DNA of 64,000 bases from Pycnopodia helianthoides (GCA_032158295.1 CM063250.1:1185501-1249500); one strand, 5' to 3'. Numbered from the stretch's first letter, positions 1-14,057 are shown. Made by a program: numbers and translations. The notes: generated from the sequence alone by a model not told the origin.

Positions 1-2318
1 TCAGAATTGTTTTATATTGTCCAAGAAGGGATCGACACAGTACACCCCCCCCCCCATGGAAATAAGGCTTGGGAGGAAGGGACATTGTCTCAAAAAGAGT
101 CGAAAATAATCTCAGACAAACATTTACATAAATCAACTGCTAGTCTTTAATTTATCCCCAGTGAATGTTCACCTTATAAATTGGTATTTGTCTAATATTG
201 TGGCAGCTTTTGACCACCTTTGTACATGTCATTCGACTGGAAATGAAACATCCTCCGCCCACTCCATTTTCCAGCACTTTTGCACAAAAAAAAAAATCCA
301 ATCTCTGACGCAGCTTGGCTCTTTATTGATCTTTCACTGCAGACTCCCCGATTTCTTCCTTCGAGTCGGGGAAGTTGTTATTTTCTTGTGGATGAAACAA
401 AATTGCAAGGAACATTCCACAAAGGGACGGCCTTTATCAAGAACCTCTGTCCAGGAAATTATGTCTCTTTCAGCACAGTCACAAGTCCTTTGACTGTACC
501 AACTTTATAATGTAGAGTGTTGAATACTCAATGTTGACATGCCCAACGTTTTGAAATGTTTAATATTTAACCATTGACATGGATCCTCATATTCAGAGAG
601 GAGATCCCACACAGCTAAGAAATCTAAGTTTCTCCCGTTACATAAACCAAAGATATCAGAAATTCAATTTTCTGAAGATTTTTCCAGGACTTCAGACGAG
701 TGTTATTGATGATAAAAAATATCAAAACACCCAGTCAAAAAATATCATTCATAAGACGAGAATTGTGAGATCTGTGGTCATTCTCCATGTAATATAACCC
801 TCCAAACTGCCCATCAATACATTTAAATGTAACATGCACGTACATGTGTTGTGTGTATAACATTCAAAATCATCCATTCTCAAAAATCACCTGTAAATCA
901 TCACCAAGGAACCTTAATACAGTGGATAACAAGCACCAGAAACAGCTTTTTCTACCATTAGAAATTCACCCCATCCCCCCCTCCCAAATCCCATCCCAAC
1001 AACAAACCACCTACATAAACCAGATCATCACATGTATTGACTTCCTATGAAAAAAAAACCTGGTTTACTTTCAATTTGTAACAAAACGCCTGGCTGGGGA
1101 GAAACCAAAAACTCCATGCCAAAAACAAATACATCACACTATCTCTGCAATCCCACGTCTTTCCCCTGCAAACAAAGCAAGCACGCCACTAGCGACACTG
1201 TGGAATTCTGCAAAGATTGAGCCCCGTACAAGTGAAACCCGACCTACCCCTTGACGTTGCCGGCTTTGACAGAACTCCTTACCCGTCATCCCGGGCCCCC
1301 CGTTTAACCAATCATTAAAGGCAAACAGATCCTTATGGTGTGTTTCCTAGCATTCTCTTTGCCAAGAAAAAGCACGAAAAAGATGCAATACCGCAGAATC
1401 ATTTTGTTTCTAAAGCAACGGAAAGAATTGTTTTTTTCATATCTTCATCACACTCCATGCTTCCAGCGTCCCTACGCCGATTATCTGAGTCACGAACAGT
1501 AAATTGATCTTAAAACCCACGTCGGTTTACCTACTCGTAATTAATGGCAAGCCCCATGACATTTTCACGGGTGTTATGAGCCAATTCTTCTCTTACTATT
1601 AGTATCGATGGTGTGCAACCGAAAGTCATAAATAAAAAATGACAAGAGAGGTTTTTTTTGTTCGTGTATAATAGTGATCTCATCGCTGACCGGTGCAACA
1701 ACAGCAGGTGGTTAGAGTAGTCCGTGTTCAGTGACCGCCAATGGTCAACATCTCTGTTTTTAAGAGGGCCAGAGTATGTATACAGTTTAACGTTGTGATC
1801 GGGTATGAGTCAAGATACAGTAGAAATAAGAAGGAAATACGGTGTCCAAATAGGCAGTAAATTAAAAAAAGGAGGCATGAACATCTGCTCAGTAACAATT
1901 ACTTCTTCATGGCACTTGTTAATATAAAACCCCTACCCCTTGCATACTCCCTGCAGGAAACATCTTCAATCCTACTTCATCAAATACAATAATATCAAAC
2001 ATGCTGCAATCCTTCAGAATCATCAACATCCTCTGGAAGATTTCAAAGAACTTGGGAGGATTTCAAAATTGAAGTATAGCACTACAAGCATTGCTGATCA
2101 CTTGCGATTCATGCCAATTATCTTGATCTGTAAGCTTGAAAATATATTGTGTAGTTATTATGCACTTTATCCAGCCAAGGAAGCCCCTTAAAGCGCCTTA
2201 CATGATAATCTCTCCTGCTCATCAATCCTTAAGCATTCCTAGAAAATAATAATAATAACAGGCATACATGAGGCACTTTTAAACAATGTACCAAAGCACC
2301 TTAATACACTGTTACTAC

Positions 2319-2572
2319 AACAGGGCCCAATTTCATGGAGCTGCTTAAGCACAAAATTTTGCTTAAGCAAAAAAATCATTGCTTAGTAAAATCAGACTAC
2401 CGGCCAAGACTGTACACTCAATTGTTATGCTAAGTAAACAACAGCTAAATACCAGTCACAAGCAATGTATAAGGCATGAAATTTTGGCCAGTAACATGTG
2501 TAAAATAAGCAAGCTATTTTCGTGCTCAAGCAAATTTTTTACTTAAGCAGCTCCATGAAATTGGGCCCTGTT
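2319..2572. repeat. Foldback MITE with about 45-bp terminal inverted repeats
   Basis: The left end, AACAGGGCCCAATTTCATGG, and the right end, its reverse complement, extend inward as AGCTGCTTAAGCA against TGCTCAAGC-type sequence. No coding capacity. Related shorter copies occur at 13919, 14218 and 44950. Confidence 0.85.
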
Positions 2573-2659
2573 CATTGGGCCCCAAGCATTCCTGAAATCG
2601 TCTCGACTCCTTTAAAGTATGCAGCACCGCAGCCAAATTGGCACACAGGTTGCTAATGA

Positions 2660-2830
2660 TTCGCATCGACAATATCTGGATCTACCCTCGCAGGTTCCCA
2701 ATTACTCTTTGGTGACGAGAAGCAATTATACTTAAGTGTCTTGCCCTAGAACGCAAGTGTCACGACTGGGATTAGAACCCAAACTTCCGATGATTCAGCC
2801 ACCACAACTTGAGTTGGATGCACTTGACCA
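2660..2830 (-). repeat. Eroded tRNA-derived SINE
   Basis: It shares AAGTGTCTTGCC...AAGTGTCACGACTGGGA...GAACCCA with the SINE at 36588-37022, in the same orientation, but is much diverged. Confidence 0.4.
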
Positions 2831-5800
2831 CTCACTTAAAAAAACACGACACGCTCAGAAAGTTATGCAGCGTATTTTTATGCTGATTTCTATCGGCAGG
2901 CTAATCTGACATTTCCAGACAAACGCAGGGCATTCAGCATCAGGGGACACCTAGCCAACCATTAACCTACATTTTGATGGGATCGCCTTTGCCTCCTATT
3001 TCAAAGTTGTGTAATTTGGAGATCCTATTCAGGAATTCAGGGACAACTCCAACATCCATCTCAAGTGGCGCAAGAAATCAAAACATGTTAGGGATCCCAA
3101 GGTCCGTCCATGCAATCACAAAATCTGTGGAGCAATGTAGGATTTGTCTTCCCTCTTTAAAGGACAAGGCCGAAGAAGGTTTCAAAGGAATACACACAAT
3201 AAACGCACAATACACATTGTGATCGAAGAGTGCTTGATGAATCCCATCACCAATTATATGCTTAAAGCTAAATCTTAAACTCTATTCTTGAGAGGTGAGT
3301 AAATTTACCTCAACACAGAGTACTTCTTTGAAGAAAATCCATCTTGTTATTTGTATATTTCAAAGGGTAAATGGGCAAAGATCGAGGGCACAGCGGCAAG
3401 CCCTCCTATGGTTCTTCAAAGAAAGGAAAATGGCTCACAGTCACAGGTGAGTAACTCAAATTTAGCCAAATTTTGAAGGATCCAAGTCTGCGTAAATCCC
3501 AACCTTCACTTTGAAAAAGTACAAATGATGTCTAAAAATGTAACCCATAACAAAAATATTAAAAAGTCTAAATGAAAGCAATAATTTCCCATGAGGGGGG
3601 TCACTGACTTAAGATATGGATAATTCAAAAGAAGCTGACAAATTTTGCCTTCACACCAGCACATCTGCTTCAGGATATATTATATCCTCTTCCTGACCAA
3701 TTATTGAGTGTGAATGAAGTACACAAGAGGGAAAAACTACTAGGTAAAGTGAGACTGTCTCCATGATTACCAGGCCATATGAGGGCAGTGTTGATGGATG
3801 TCAGATATCAATCAACAAGAATTGTTACGCGGTGTAATTGTTAGTTATTAAAAGATTACACGACGCTTAAAGGGAGTTGAGAAATATTTGAGAACTATTT
3901 TTGGAATTAACAATCCATCCGTTAATGATGAACTATGGTTTGGATGGAAGGACGACTGCAATAGAGTAAAAAGCTGAGGGAGACTAGGGAAACAAGGGTA
4001 AGGAGGGAAGGAGAACTTGCCTAGATTCAAGACTGATTTCAAACACAGGCGTGACAAGGTCTTAATTCAAAAATGAAACAGATATTACGAACTGCAAAGA
4101 CAATACATGTGTCTCGTATTAACATTCTTTGAATTCAGCCTCATTTTGTTGGGTGCCAGTAAAGAAAAAACTTGACTTTTTTCCATTGACATTTTTTGTC
4201 TCATCTGCTAATTTGAAAGCTGTGTGTGGAAAGCACTGATTGAGCCCAAACTGAAGTCAGATCAGGTAGGGCAACAATTTGTATTTCATCTCCAACCCTC
4301 TTTGAATCAAGAGCGTTTTCCAAATGGTGTCTTCAGGCCCTGCCCAGCATTTCGAATACATCTGTCCATTAGAAAGCTGGTGTGGTGAGCGCACAGTTTC
4401 AAAAACACTGAATGAGCCTCAACTAGAGAACTGGAGTAAGAGCAGAAAAACGGTTTGGAAAAAACCCTAAACTAACTAAGTTCTGAATCTTCAGTTACTG
4501 GAGGAGGTCACAAGTAAGAATAAGAAGGAACAAATAGAATAAAATCCTTACATTGTAATCAACTTTGAAAAAATAAAAAAATACCCACACCCCATGAAAT
4601 GGCGGAATACCTGATCAACTCCAACTACCAGGGTTCATTCTGTGGCAGGTATTTTCTGGTCATTCACTCATTGCTTGATGCCTCAGAGGGGAGGGGAAAT
4701 GACATGCATGTTTCCGGTGACATCGGTATTTCAAAGATTACAAAGATGTGTAAGATATACAAGAAATGGCTTGTGGATGCATACTCCACAGCCAGCACAC
4801 GGCTGCTCTTCCTAAATCTTGATTTGAAATCACTTCCAGGCTCTCCTTCTGAATATTGGACAACTTATTTAAAGTGCAAGCTAGAATCACTTTGTTATGA
4901 CATCAGACAAACTGAGTGGGTTTCAATAAATATAAAATTGTTTACATATTTTTCATCTGAATGGAAGCTGCTTGGGAAATTTTGAATCAATATTTAGACA
5001 CAGGTATTTTGATGAAAAAAATTACAAGCTTTTAATAAGGCTTGAGGCTTTCACTAACACTCAGGGTGGGATTCTAATAAAAACAGGATTTCATTTCAAA
5101 GTGTCAGTCATTCTTCCCAAAAGTATTCACTTGAAACCTTCTGAATCAATCAGAAACCCACACCATTAAAGGTCTTCAATATCTAAAACCTTTAGACTCA
5201 GAAACAAAAGATTGGTTCGCCATAATGAATCCCTAAAAATCCCACAGTATGAGAAACCCTTACCCATACGTTTCAACTCCGATCAGAGGAGTCCTCATCA
5301 ATACCAGACAAATGAGAAAACACAGGATATGTTTTTATTGGAAAGGGTTTATGCATGTATTACACACAATTCTTTCATCATAAATTTTAAAAATATATTC
5401 AAACCACAGTTTTCTTAGAAAACAAATCCTCATGAAAAAAACAGCTCTCTGCAATTTTTTAATTTAACCTACAAAACACATGTCACCACTGAGAGTTATA
5501 GAATGCAATAAGCTACACACATTGTCATCCAACATTTAATTACAGGAGGCACGACAATTTTTGAATGACACGTGATATCTGAAAACTTCAGCAATTCCTT
5601 CGGCTGAAACTTCGGCCGCAAAGTAATTACATGTGGTCAGAAATTCATCAACAAGGGTTTGGCAGCGCAATTACTGTACAGTACATGTTTGGGAAAGACT
5701 TGGAGTGCAATTAGGCAGGCATGTTTGGGATATCTTCACCAAAATAACTAAGAACAGGCAGGAAAAATAGTTCCAAAATGTTATTGGGTACAAAGGCTGA

Positions 5801-6867
5801 CCTCCATATGGTAAGGACTTCAATAGTTTTTTTTAAATGCTTCTTACCAATTTTCGGAGAGACAAAAAATTGGCAATCAGATCAAAAACGGAAGAATATC
5901 ATGCCTGTAAGAAGAACTTATAACAAGTTTAAAATAAGGCTATATCTCCATTGACTTTAGTATCTAGCAGGAAATGATTTTAGTTACATGCAACATTCTG
6001 TGGCAGTCTTGTCAGGTACCCTGTACAGTACATACATTTACAATCACAGATATTGCAGAAGGTTCGCATTAACCTCATCATCAAGGAAACAGACTAATTT
6101 ACCCTTCCAGCCTCCCTTTGACTGTATATAAGGGAAAAAAACAAGATGGCAAATTATATTACAGGCATGCTCAGTTTTACCGACACTTTGATGAAAAAAC
6201 ACTGGTGTACAAGCACCCAAATCTACTGCATCCTAGCCCTAAAACATTTAGTATTGAACATCAATTATTGATATTAGTAACAGGACACATTGCACGTGTA
6301 CTTGTGTATTCAATACATACATTCGCGTAGCAGCCTACAAATCAAGCTACTTCCAACCGGGCCATTGGCAACAGTAACTCATTTCAGTAATCCTGACAGA
6401 CCCACTCCAAAAGCCATCACTTCGTCCTCGGCACAACTTTCAATTTTTCATCCCTTCCAGCTTCATGAGTCTGCCTTTAAGTTAACTGGATGTTTTCTTA
6501 TAATTAATCACTGCGGCCAATGAGTTAGTGCAATACATTAGGGAAGTGTCAGCTGAACCTCTAGTCACTTCTCTCTTGTCTACTGCAATCAAACTCTGTG
6601 ATATGAAATTCTCTGACGGCCGGCCGACTAGGGACATCAGCAATGTCAACACAGATTCTCTCAAAATCAATTTCAGAATTGATATATGATGATGTGATTT
6701 TTTTTCATTTATTCCATGGTACTTTTTTCTTTTTCATGTCACAAGAAAATCTAATGATCTTTTTTTGTTTTCTGATTGATAGAAATACTTCTTTCTAGTA
6801 ACAGCTGCAGTCCCGATGATGTAGAATACAACGTCCAAACTGAAGTTAACTTGTGTTTATTTTTCTA

Positions 6868-6883
6868 CCACAAGAGGGCACTG
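6868..6883 (+). promoter_or_regulatory. CTCF-like motif
   Basis: CCACAAGAGGGCACTG fits the vertebrate CTCF core CCASNAGRKGGCRSY. Occupancy is unknown. Confidence 0.4.
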
Positions 6884-7357
6884 TTTATGTAAGTTGGTGA
6901 GAATCAATCCAAAGCTGGCAACATGTTACCACCCGATGGCGCTATGCCAAATAGTCAGTGCTGCATTTCATCAACACCAGAAGGCTGCCGACTGTTTAAG
7001 ACAATATTTTTTCTGACATTACATTCATTCAAGTCTTTCTAAAGCCATGGTCATGTAACAAGAGGGTGAAAATGTATGGCCTCACTAAATTCTTTTAAAA
7101 TCTACTCCTTATTATCTTCAATAAACATACAAGTTTTTAAGAAAACTTTTAAAGATTTAAGATGTGCCCAGTATTTATAGTTATCTCAAATTAAACATTT
7201 AGAGCACACAATGTGTCCTAACATCTACAACAAACCAAAGAGGTTATTCCCTTTGTCAACACTTCCTGCCCGACAAAATTCAGCACATACTTCTTCTTTT
7301 TTTAAATAATATTGTATATTGTTCGTGGCTGGATTAGTCATTGGGATGAATGGAGCA

Positions 7358-7373
7358 ACACAAGAGGGCGCCA
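7358..7373 (+). promoter_or_regulatory. CTCF-like motif
   Basis: ACACAAGAGGGCGCCA is close to the CTCF core. A second related string, CCACACGGTGGCGCT, lies about 60 bp downstream near 7418. Confidence 0.35.
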
Positions 7374-7933
7374 GTACAGTAGACCACAGTCTATCCTTAA
7401 AACTGGTACAATACAGCCACACGGTGGCGCTGTAATATAAAACTAGACTTTCACAGCAATGATTTACCATCCATCAGGACAGACAATAACATACTTGTAT
7501 TTATAAAACATAAATGTATTCTTTTGAAGTGCAAATCACCTTTAGATACAGAACTCATGCACTTATTCTCAGGTATCCCAAATCATCAGGAATTTGACAG
7601 CAAGCTCAATAAGGAGATCATACACACCAATTTTGAGTCGATGAAAAAATGAACTGATACAGAAACAAATGGACACAAGCAGATCCAGGGATTGCGATGG
7701 CACTATAGTAAAAAATCCTTCTGAAGGCTTGCTCTATCTGTGTCCCAAACTTCCTGCTTGTATTATAAAAGGAACAACTCTTCAATATATATCACCAATC
7801 TGCTGGACTAGACGTTGTTTGTTCTGTTGTACAGTTGCAACTACAAGATCTAAACTTCTTCTGGAAGGAAGTTGGGCCAAGTTACATGTAGTTCTTCTCT
7901 TCCCTTCCTCAATCACCTTTCCCAACTGGAACA

Positions 7934-8051
7934 CTACATGGCAGCAGACATACCAGGAACATTTTAATTGTTGACATCATTTTTTTCATTTTGAGCATAT
8001 GCACACTTATCAGAACAAAGGATTTACCTGGTAAGTCTGCTGCCACCTAGT
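7934..8051. repeat. Inverted-repeat element with CTCF-like ends, copy 1
   Basis: The left end, ACATGGCAGCAGACATACC, is the inverted counterpart of the right end, GTAAGTCTGCTGCCACCTAG. It lies about 85 bp from the neurabin donor at 8135. It is the same family as 22739-22862. Confidence 0.7.
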
Positions 8052-8135
8052 ATCCTCAAAAGTCTCTCTTTTTAAAACTCCTGGATCCACTTTCGTAAAG
8101 GGACATTTGGGAGGGGGGGGTAAACTTCAGCTTAC

Positions 8136-8246
8136 CTTGATGGGCTCTCTGCTGAACTTGAGCTTGCGAGGTTGTTTCCTAATACAGTCACCACCATCTT
8201 CATCATCATCACTGTCAGAGAGAGCTGAGATTTCTGCAAAATGTGT
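8136..8246 (-). CDS. PPP1R9A/B-like: Neurabin exon with the PP1-docking motif
   Basis: This is a 111-bp, 37-codon exon between the acceptor TTTTTTCCCAG (exon base 8246) and the donor AAG/GTAAGC (8135-8131). It begins and ends in phase 0 and follows the large exon directly: VQ joins THFAEISALSDSD. It carries an acidic stretch, SDSDDDEDGGD, and then RKLKFSREPIK, the counterpart of RKIKFSSAPIKV in vertebrate neurabin-1. KLKF is the RVxF-type site that binds the catalytic subunit of PP1. In vertebrates the coding sequence continues with VFNTYSNEDYDRR and the PDZ domain. I found no such exon between 1 and 8135, so it is probably outside the window. The intron separating it from the large exon is 24.2 kb. 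Confidence 0.88.
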
Positions 8247-8554
8247 CTGGGAAAAAAAACAAAGAAAAACAAATGTATCATCAACAAGCCTAACAAACAA
8301 ATAATATGCATCCGTTTTCATTTCAGTAAATAATCTGGTTATTGGTTTATTTCACATTACTGATCGAAAACATGGGTTTCTTACAAATTCTGTTCCCTAT
8401 GTTTGACCATGTAATGTAGAGAGGCCCAGAAAAGTTCTTCCACCAAATCCAATGTGCAATGAGGTGGATAGATTGGATGGGTAAGAGCAAGACTTGTTTC
8501 AGATGAGAAACAGCCCATTCCTGAATGTTACCCCAGTATCATATGGTACAAAAA

Positions 8555-8690
8555 GAACTGGGCCTAAGAGCTGCTTAAGTTCATAGATTAGCAGCTCACC
8601 AGAATAAGGTTACCAGCCAAAATACCATGCAATGCGAACTGTTTGTGACTGGTTTCCTGCTAATTTGTGCTCAGCAGAAAATTGATAAGC
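8555..8690. repeat. Eroded MITE
   Basis: It shares CCAGCCAAAATACCATG and TTTGTGACTGGT with 54545-54690 and has GAGCTGCTTAAG-type ends as in the 2319 element. Confidence 0.55.
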
Positions 8691-8904
8691 CTTACTCTCT
8701 GCTTAATAATTAAAACCCTTACTCCGTAGGTACACTTGCCCACAGGTGACTTCAATCCTCCACTATCCTCTATGTCACTCCACCACACCAACATGTCTGG
8801 ACTAATTATTAAATTATCATAAAATTTCTGATAATGAAACCAAGGATGCTCATAAGTGAACTTAATCACTGTAGCTAGCAAGCCTGAGGAAACCTGTAAA
8901 CAAG

Positions 8905-9172
8905 GGCACTTTCTATGTTAACCAGAAACACCGGGGTTAACCCTACTCTTCCCGCGACAGGTGTTCTGGATTCTTTTACGTGCACTACATGTACCAATCC
9001 TAGTACACAGGACCTACATGTAGGGCTTGATGTCCCATCCAAAGTACAAAGCAATTATAGTATTTTTTGCTCGAGGACACAAGTGCCATGACTGGGACTC
9101 GAACCCACATTCTGCTGATCAGAAACACCAGAGCTTGAGCCCGGTGCTCTCAACTGCTCGGCCACGACACAC
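8905..9172 (-). repeat. tRNA-derived SINE, family A, partial
   Basis: Reading the minus strand, it starts with a tRNA-like head (GCCGAGCAGTTGAGAGCAC, then a B box in GTTCGAG form) and continues into the shared body ending near the AACACCGGGG segment. The far tail is missing. Confidence 0.7.
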
Positions 9173-11016
9173 CATAGACTTGGATAAGAGTGGTATGCCA
9201 AGCCTAGTAATAAGCAATTGTCATTTGGGCCTACAGTCCCCAATCCTTCAAACTCAGACAACTTTACGAATAGGATTTTGAAGGATTTTGGTAGGCTTAA
9301 AATTTGGTACAGCTCTTTGAGACTGAGCCCTGGTAAGACAGACCAAACTGCTGAGAATTTTGTTGAAGTAGTTTGACAATCATCACAGTCAGACAGACAA
9401 GTTCAGTCATCCAGGCACTGGGTGTAGACAGAGCTTGCGACCACTGTGGTGACGTCAGACAATTGTTGGGTCCTAGATTGTCTTTGACAATGAAAGCGTA
9501 ACAGTTGTCTACCCATGACTTCTCTAAAGGTTAATCATTTTATCACGCACTTTGTGGATATATCATTCAAACAGTCCAACTGTATGCTCCCATACAATCA
9601 TCAGTCCAGCACTACTACAAAATTATTATGAATATTTCATAAATTGGTTCACTAAATTGAATAGCCCAGTACACTGAATTCATTTGTGATATATTCCCAA
9701 AAAGTATTTGTTTTATTTGACAAAGATAAACACAAATCTTGCTAGAAAAACAATTATCTGTGGTGATTGATTTTGTTTTCCTTCTTATTTATAGCCTTCT
9801 GATTTAAATTTAAGGCACTTTTGATTATCACAAAATATGAAATTGCAAACAAGGACTTTCTAGCACTGAGCTGGCATCATTATGTACGAGTGGCTATTGA
9901 CAAACTTATCAACAGAGAAAAAGCTATCACAGATATTAAAAATAGACTCCAGAGAAACAGGAACATTTAGCACTGATTTCAAATCAATAAACCAAACCAA
10001 AACTAGAAGCGAAAATAGTCTGGCCAATAATTCATTTTATGACAATCAGTATTTATGACTGTTAAATGCACAAAGCAGGGAACAAGATAACACTATTGAC
10101 AGTGATGAAAGGTTTGTGGAACAAAGGGGAATGACAAGCATACTTGGTTAAAACAATGAGAAGCTACATGTGTACATCAATCAATAAGGTCACAGGTGGT
10201 GCATTTACATGTATGGTTGATATTGACAGGAAACGGTGATGGAATTATCAGGATGCTGACACACTGTAGTGACCACACACCTGTGTTTCACATGTAGTAC
10301 TGTTTTCAACTATTTCATGTTTCAAATCTTTTAATTTCCGACAAACAGATGTAAAAATGGGGAAAATAGAGAAAACTTTTTTTTTTTTGCAAAAGCACGT
10401 GGCCAACACTGGTTTTTGTTAAAGACAAGTATCCACACTTAATGTGAAAAACATAACAAGCCTGAGAAAATTTGAGCTAAATTTGGTCATCGGAGTAATG
10501 AGAAAACAGGAAAAGAAACCTTTAATACTGTCAATGTTTTAAAACATTGGATTTTGCCCCCGCGAGAACATAACTAATTGTTTTACGTTATTTAAGAAAA
10601 AAAAAACTGTAGCATTTAAAGCAAAAATATTTCAAGGGAAGTTGTCCACCCCATCTTTCCACCATGAAAGTTGCGCTTATTTTCACTTTTATTAATATTG
10701 TGCACACACTTTAATGTAAACTATCTTCACAAAATATTAGCAACTACTCCAGTTAAAAATCCAAACAACTGAGCTGTCAAACTTGTTCTTGATCAAAAGG
10801 CCTTGACATGACATACTAGATTTATGTAATGTTGATGTACACACTCACTAGCACTTACACAATTACACAGGGTACTTGGGTAACCCAGTAACATCTACTT
10901 GAATGCTTCTTTTGATAACCTTTTTTTGTTCTAAGGGTTCTAAATTTCCTTTTTAATCTACACTGTGAATGTAGGTCTCAGTTTCACATTAGTGTCTTCA
11001 TTGTTCTCTTTTTCTT

Positions 11017-11367
11017 TTAAAGGCCCTGTACACTATTGGTAAGATCCAAAAACACAAATGTTCACAAATTCACACATAACTTACATGCTTAAATTAAGTA
11101 ATGTAGAAAGGGTTCCTTAAAATATTTCTACCTAAAATGCTATCGTTTCTGAGAAATGAGTAAAGCAATAGTTTTTATCACACGTGATAAAAACTTGATG
11201 TTTGAAAAAACAGAAAACACATAAGGTCTCTTTTCACTATTTTCTCGTGACCTCGATGACCAATTGAGCTCAAACTTTCACAGGTTTGTTTGTTCATGCA
11301 TATGTTGAATCACACAAAATGTGGACACTGATTTTGAGCTGTTACCAAAAATGTACAATACCTTTAA
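11017..11367 (+). mobile_element. TTAA-flanked MITE, family 1, copy 1
   Basis: TTAA repeats flank AGGCCCTGTACACTATTGG on the left and CCAAAAATGTACAATACCT on the right, which are imperfect inverted repeats. A central 11-bp stem hairpin, GTTTTTATCAC-AC-GTGATAAAAAC, is present. No open frame. The TTAA target fits a piggyBac-type origin. Confidence 0.8.
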
Positions 11368-13439
11368 AGGCAACTTTATGAAAGTTTTTTTTATAAATAG
11401 TTAAATAAGTATTTTTTTCAGGAAGCTTGTCAGTTTCTTTTTTCTTTCTCGTTTTTAGTTTTGTTTTAGTGTTGTTTTTTTTACTTGGCATTCCTTGATT
11501 TCTTGTATTTTTCAATGAAGTGTTTCATAATTTGTCAAACATCAATTACATGTATCAGCTTCTTTTTTGTAAAATTGTTGTTCATTAAGATTTCTAGTTT
11601 TGTTTTTCTTCAGTCAACTCTGGGAATGACAATTTATACAAACTATTTTAACAAGTTCTATAAATTGGCAATTTCTTTAAAATACTTGACGAGTACTTAA
11701 TTAAAACAAAAAGTATTATTATTAACTTATTTGCATTAACTTTCCTTATTTCTGGTGATTCCCCCCCCCCCCCCGGATTCTGTTTCTGGCTTGTAAAAGT
11801 GGTGAAGCATATTCTGTCTTCCAATTGAAAACACACATCAGAAAAATTAATAATTTAAAAGGCTAAAAATTGCATCAAAGAACATCTACAGGTACAGAGG
11901 TTAATAAACATTCATTCAATGAAAAACATCTACACGCTGAACTTGTGAAATATTGTCCTAGATATAAAATATATTTGTAAAGACTCTTGGGGCACCTTGA
12001 TCCCTTGTTACTTGCACTTTTAAACTAGTATTAAGAGAAGGAAGCAGTCCGAACCACGCAGCATCCATCTGAAAAACTCATGTACTGAACACACTCCATG
12101 TTATACAGAACACACACCCAAACAAAGGTACATATGTACAATGTACAATGTACAAACCCTTACATTGTATTGCAACGCCGCGGAACAATCCCAAGATACC
12201 AGCCGACATGTATAAATAGCAGCAATTCCCTTCATAGGTCACCAGCATCATCACAACACAGCTAGGGCACTGCACTGGTAACTGTACTTTTAAAACTGTG
12301 ACTACAAACTGCTTTTTATTTTGCTGCCCCAGATAGATTAGAATTGAATAAAGCTGTCACTCAATGCTTCATATTGACAAACATTGATACAATGAAGAGG
12401 AATCTTGAGGACACTCAGGTCAAGAGAGGGGTCATGAGAGATGTCAAGTGAGGTTGAACAGGAGCAAAAGATTGTCTTGAATGCCAGAGGAAAATTATAT
12501 TTTATTATGCTGTGTGTTTACCGAACGTAAATATGCAATTTATGTAATTTCAACAAATTTTGCTTTTTAGAATATTTTTTCTCCCAATTGTTTTTAAACA
12601 TGAAGTGTAATCAAAACTATTGGTGCGTAGCATACTGTTGGTGTACTGTGGGAATCTTATTTTCTATACATCAATCCACAAACTGGGATTTCTCACAAAC
12701 GTTCTTTGCAGGAATCATTATTGGATTTGCAATCAGCACTAGTGCTAAAAAAAAGTTGCTCAGTCCCCAGACCTTACACAACATGTCAAAATGCACTAAC
12801 ATACGCACGCGTACGCGTCAAATCTTTATGTTTACTCGCGTGTACTAGTTAGGTGGTGGATTGTTTGTCTGACAAACGGGTATTTTGAGCAAAAAGTGAC
12901 GTCATTAGTGCGGAGTGCTATTGGTTTCTCACATACAAGAACTAGCTTGCTATATGATTGCTTTCCCACTGGATCGACAGCAATACTAAATCTTGATCAT
13001 AACATAAGGATCAAACTGTACTCCACGATCGTGTCAAGTTCAGTTTGATTCCTCCACTGATCTAAATTGAATCTATAGATTACCACAAGAGGTCATCAAA
13101 GCTTGTCACATCGCAGGATCAATCAGGATCCTCCTTGGGTTCCTACCAGCAATTTGCAGGATCTGATCCAATTTTGATCTTACTCAAAAGGTGGATCAGA
13201 TTAAGGGATATGGTCCTAATCCCTCTTGCATTCCCATTTGATCCTGCAATGTAAGGTCCCCCAATCCCGCTGCAGCAATGCAGGATCTAGTGGGAATAGA
13301 AGATTTGACAGAAAACGCCGATGTGTGAAATTAAACAGTTTCATGGCTTGGCTTTCAACCCTCAACAGTGACCATATTAAAAATGCAAACATACTTATTC
13401 AACCCATCTGCCTCCAAACATGAGTCTCAACCAACACTT

Positions 13440-13640
13440 TGGTGCATCAAAAAATTGACAGCTAATAAATACTTCCAAGACTATAGAGCCCAAACAAAAT
13501 ATTGGACAAAATTGCTTCAAAAAATGACGACTTCAAAGACCATTAGGCCCAAACAAAAGATTGAACAAAATTGCATCACTAAATTGACAGCTAATAATTA
13601 CTTTCAAGACCATAGAGCCCAAACAAAACATTGGACAAAT
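13440..13640 (+). repeat. Minisatellite of about 60-70-bp units, three copies
   Basis: The core GCCCAAACAAAA followed by ATTGGACAAAATTGC recurs three times, as does TTGACAGCTAATAA (twice). It lies in the large neurabin intron. Confidence 0.7.
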
Positions 13641-13918
13641 ACTGGCAGTAACGCCGTGGGGCACAATGTCACTCTCACTACCCAAATATTGCCCAATGCT
13701 CTGACAACAAAGGTTTGTCTCTGCATGTTAATTTTCTGCTTGATAAGACAAGTGGAATAAGTCCTTGATAGGATTTCCTAAATGATAGGCTACATCCTCA
13801 TCTGTCAGGTCTAATGACCTCATTAACATCAAACCAAAACCACTCATCTCAACATTTCAAACTAGACCAGGATCCAAGATTACAGAAATATAAAGAACCA
13901 TGCAACAAGCTACACTGA

Positions 13919-14057
13919 CCAGGGTCCAATTTCATGGTTCTGCTTACTGCAGAATTCTATGCTTACTGAACCCCAGAAGAGCACATTAATCTACATGTAC
14001 AGTATGGGATGTAAGCGCAAAATTCCGCAGTAAGCAGATCCATGGAATTGGGCCCAG
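13919..14057. repeat. Short foldback MITE of the GGGCCCAATTTCATGG family
   Basis: The left end CAGGGTCCAATTTCATGG and the right end CCATGGAATTGGGCCC are inverted. The interior shows TGCTTACTGCAGAATTC against GAATTCTGCGG-type sequence. Confidence 0.7.

Larger units (their letters stand above)
1..8135 (-). other. Neurabin intron downstream of the KLKF exon; no coding exon seen
   Basis: I looked here for the next neurabin exon (a DYDRR-type segment, then the PDZ domain) on the minus strand and did not find it. The stretch holds the foldback element at 2319-2572, an eroded SINE at 2660-2830, CTCF-like motifs at 6868 and 7358, and an inverted-repeat element at 7934-8051. Bases 1080-1340 are relatively GC-rich but show no frame I can support. 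The open frame at 4599-4985 (plus strand, 128 codons) has no recognisable domain or splice context. Confidence 0.5.

Noticed and set aside
4599..4985. 128-codon open frame on the plus strand
   Set aside because: No domain, no splice context and no codon pattern that I can support; likely chance in AT-rich DNA.
9090..9172. tRNA gene on the minus strand
   Set aside because: It is the head of a SINE whose full-length relatives lie at 36588 and 38394.
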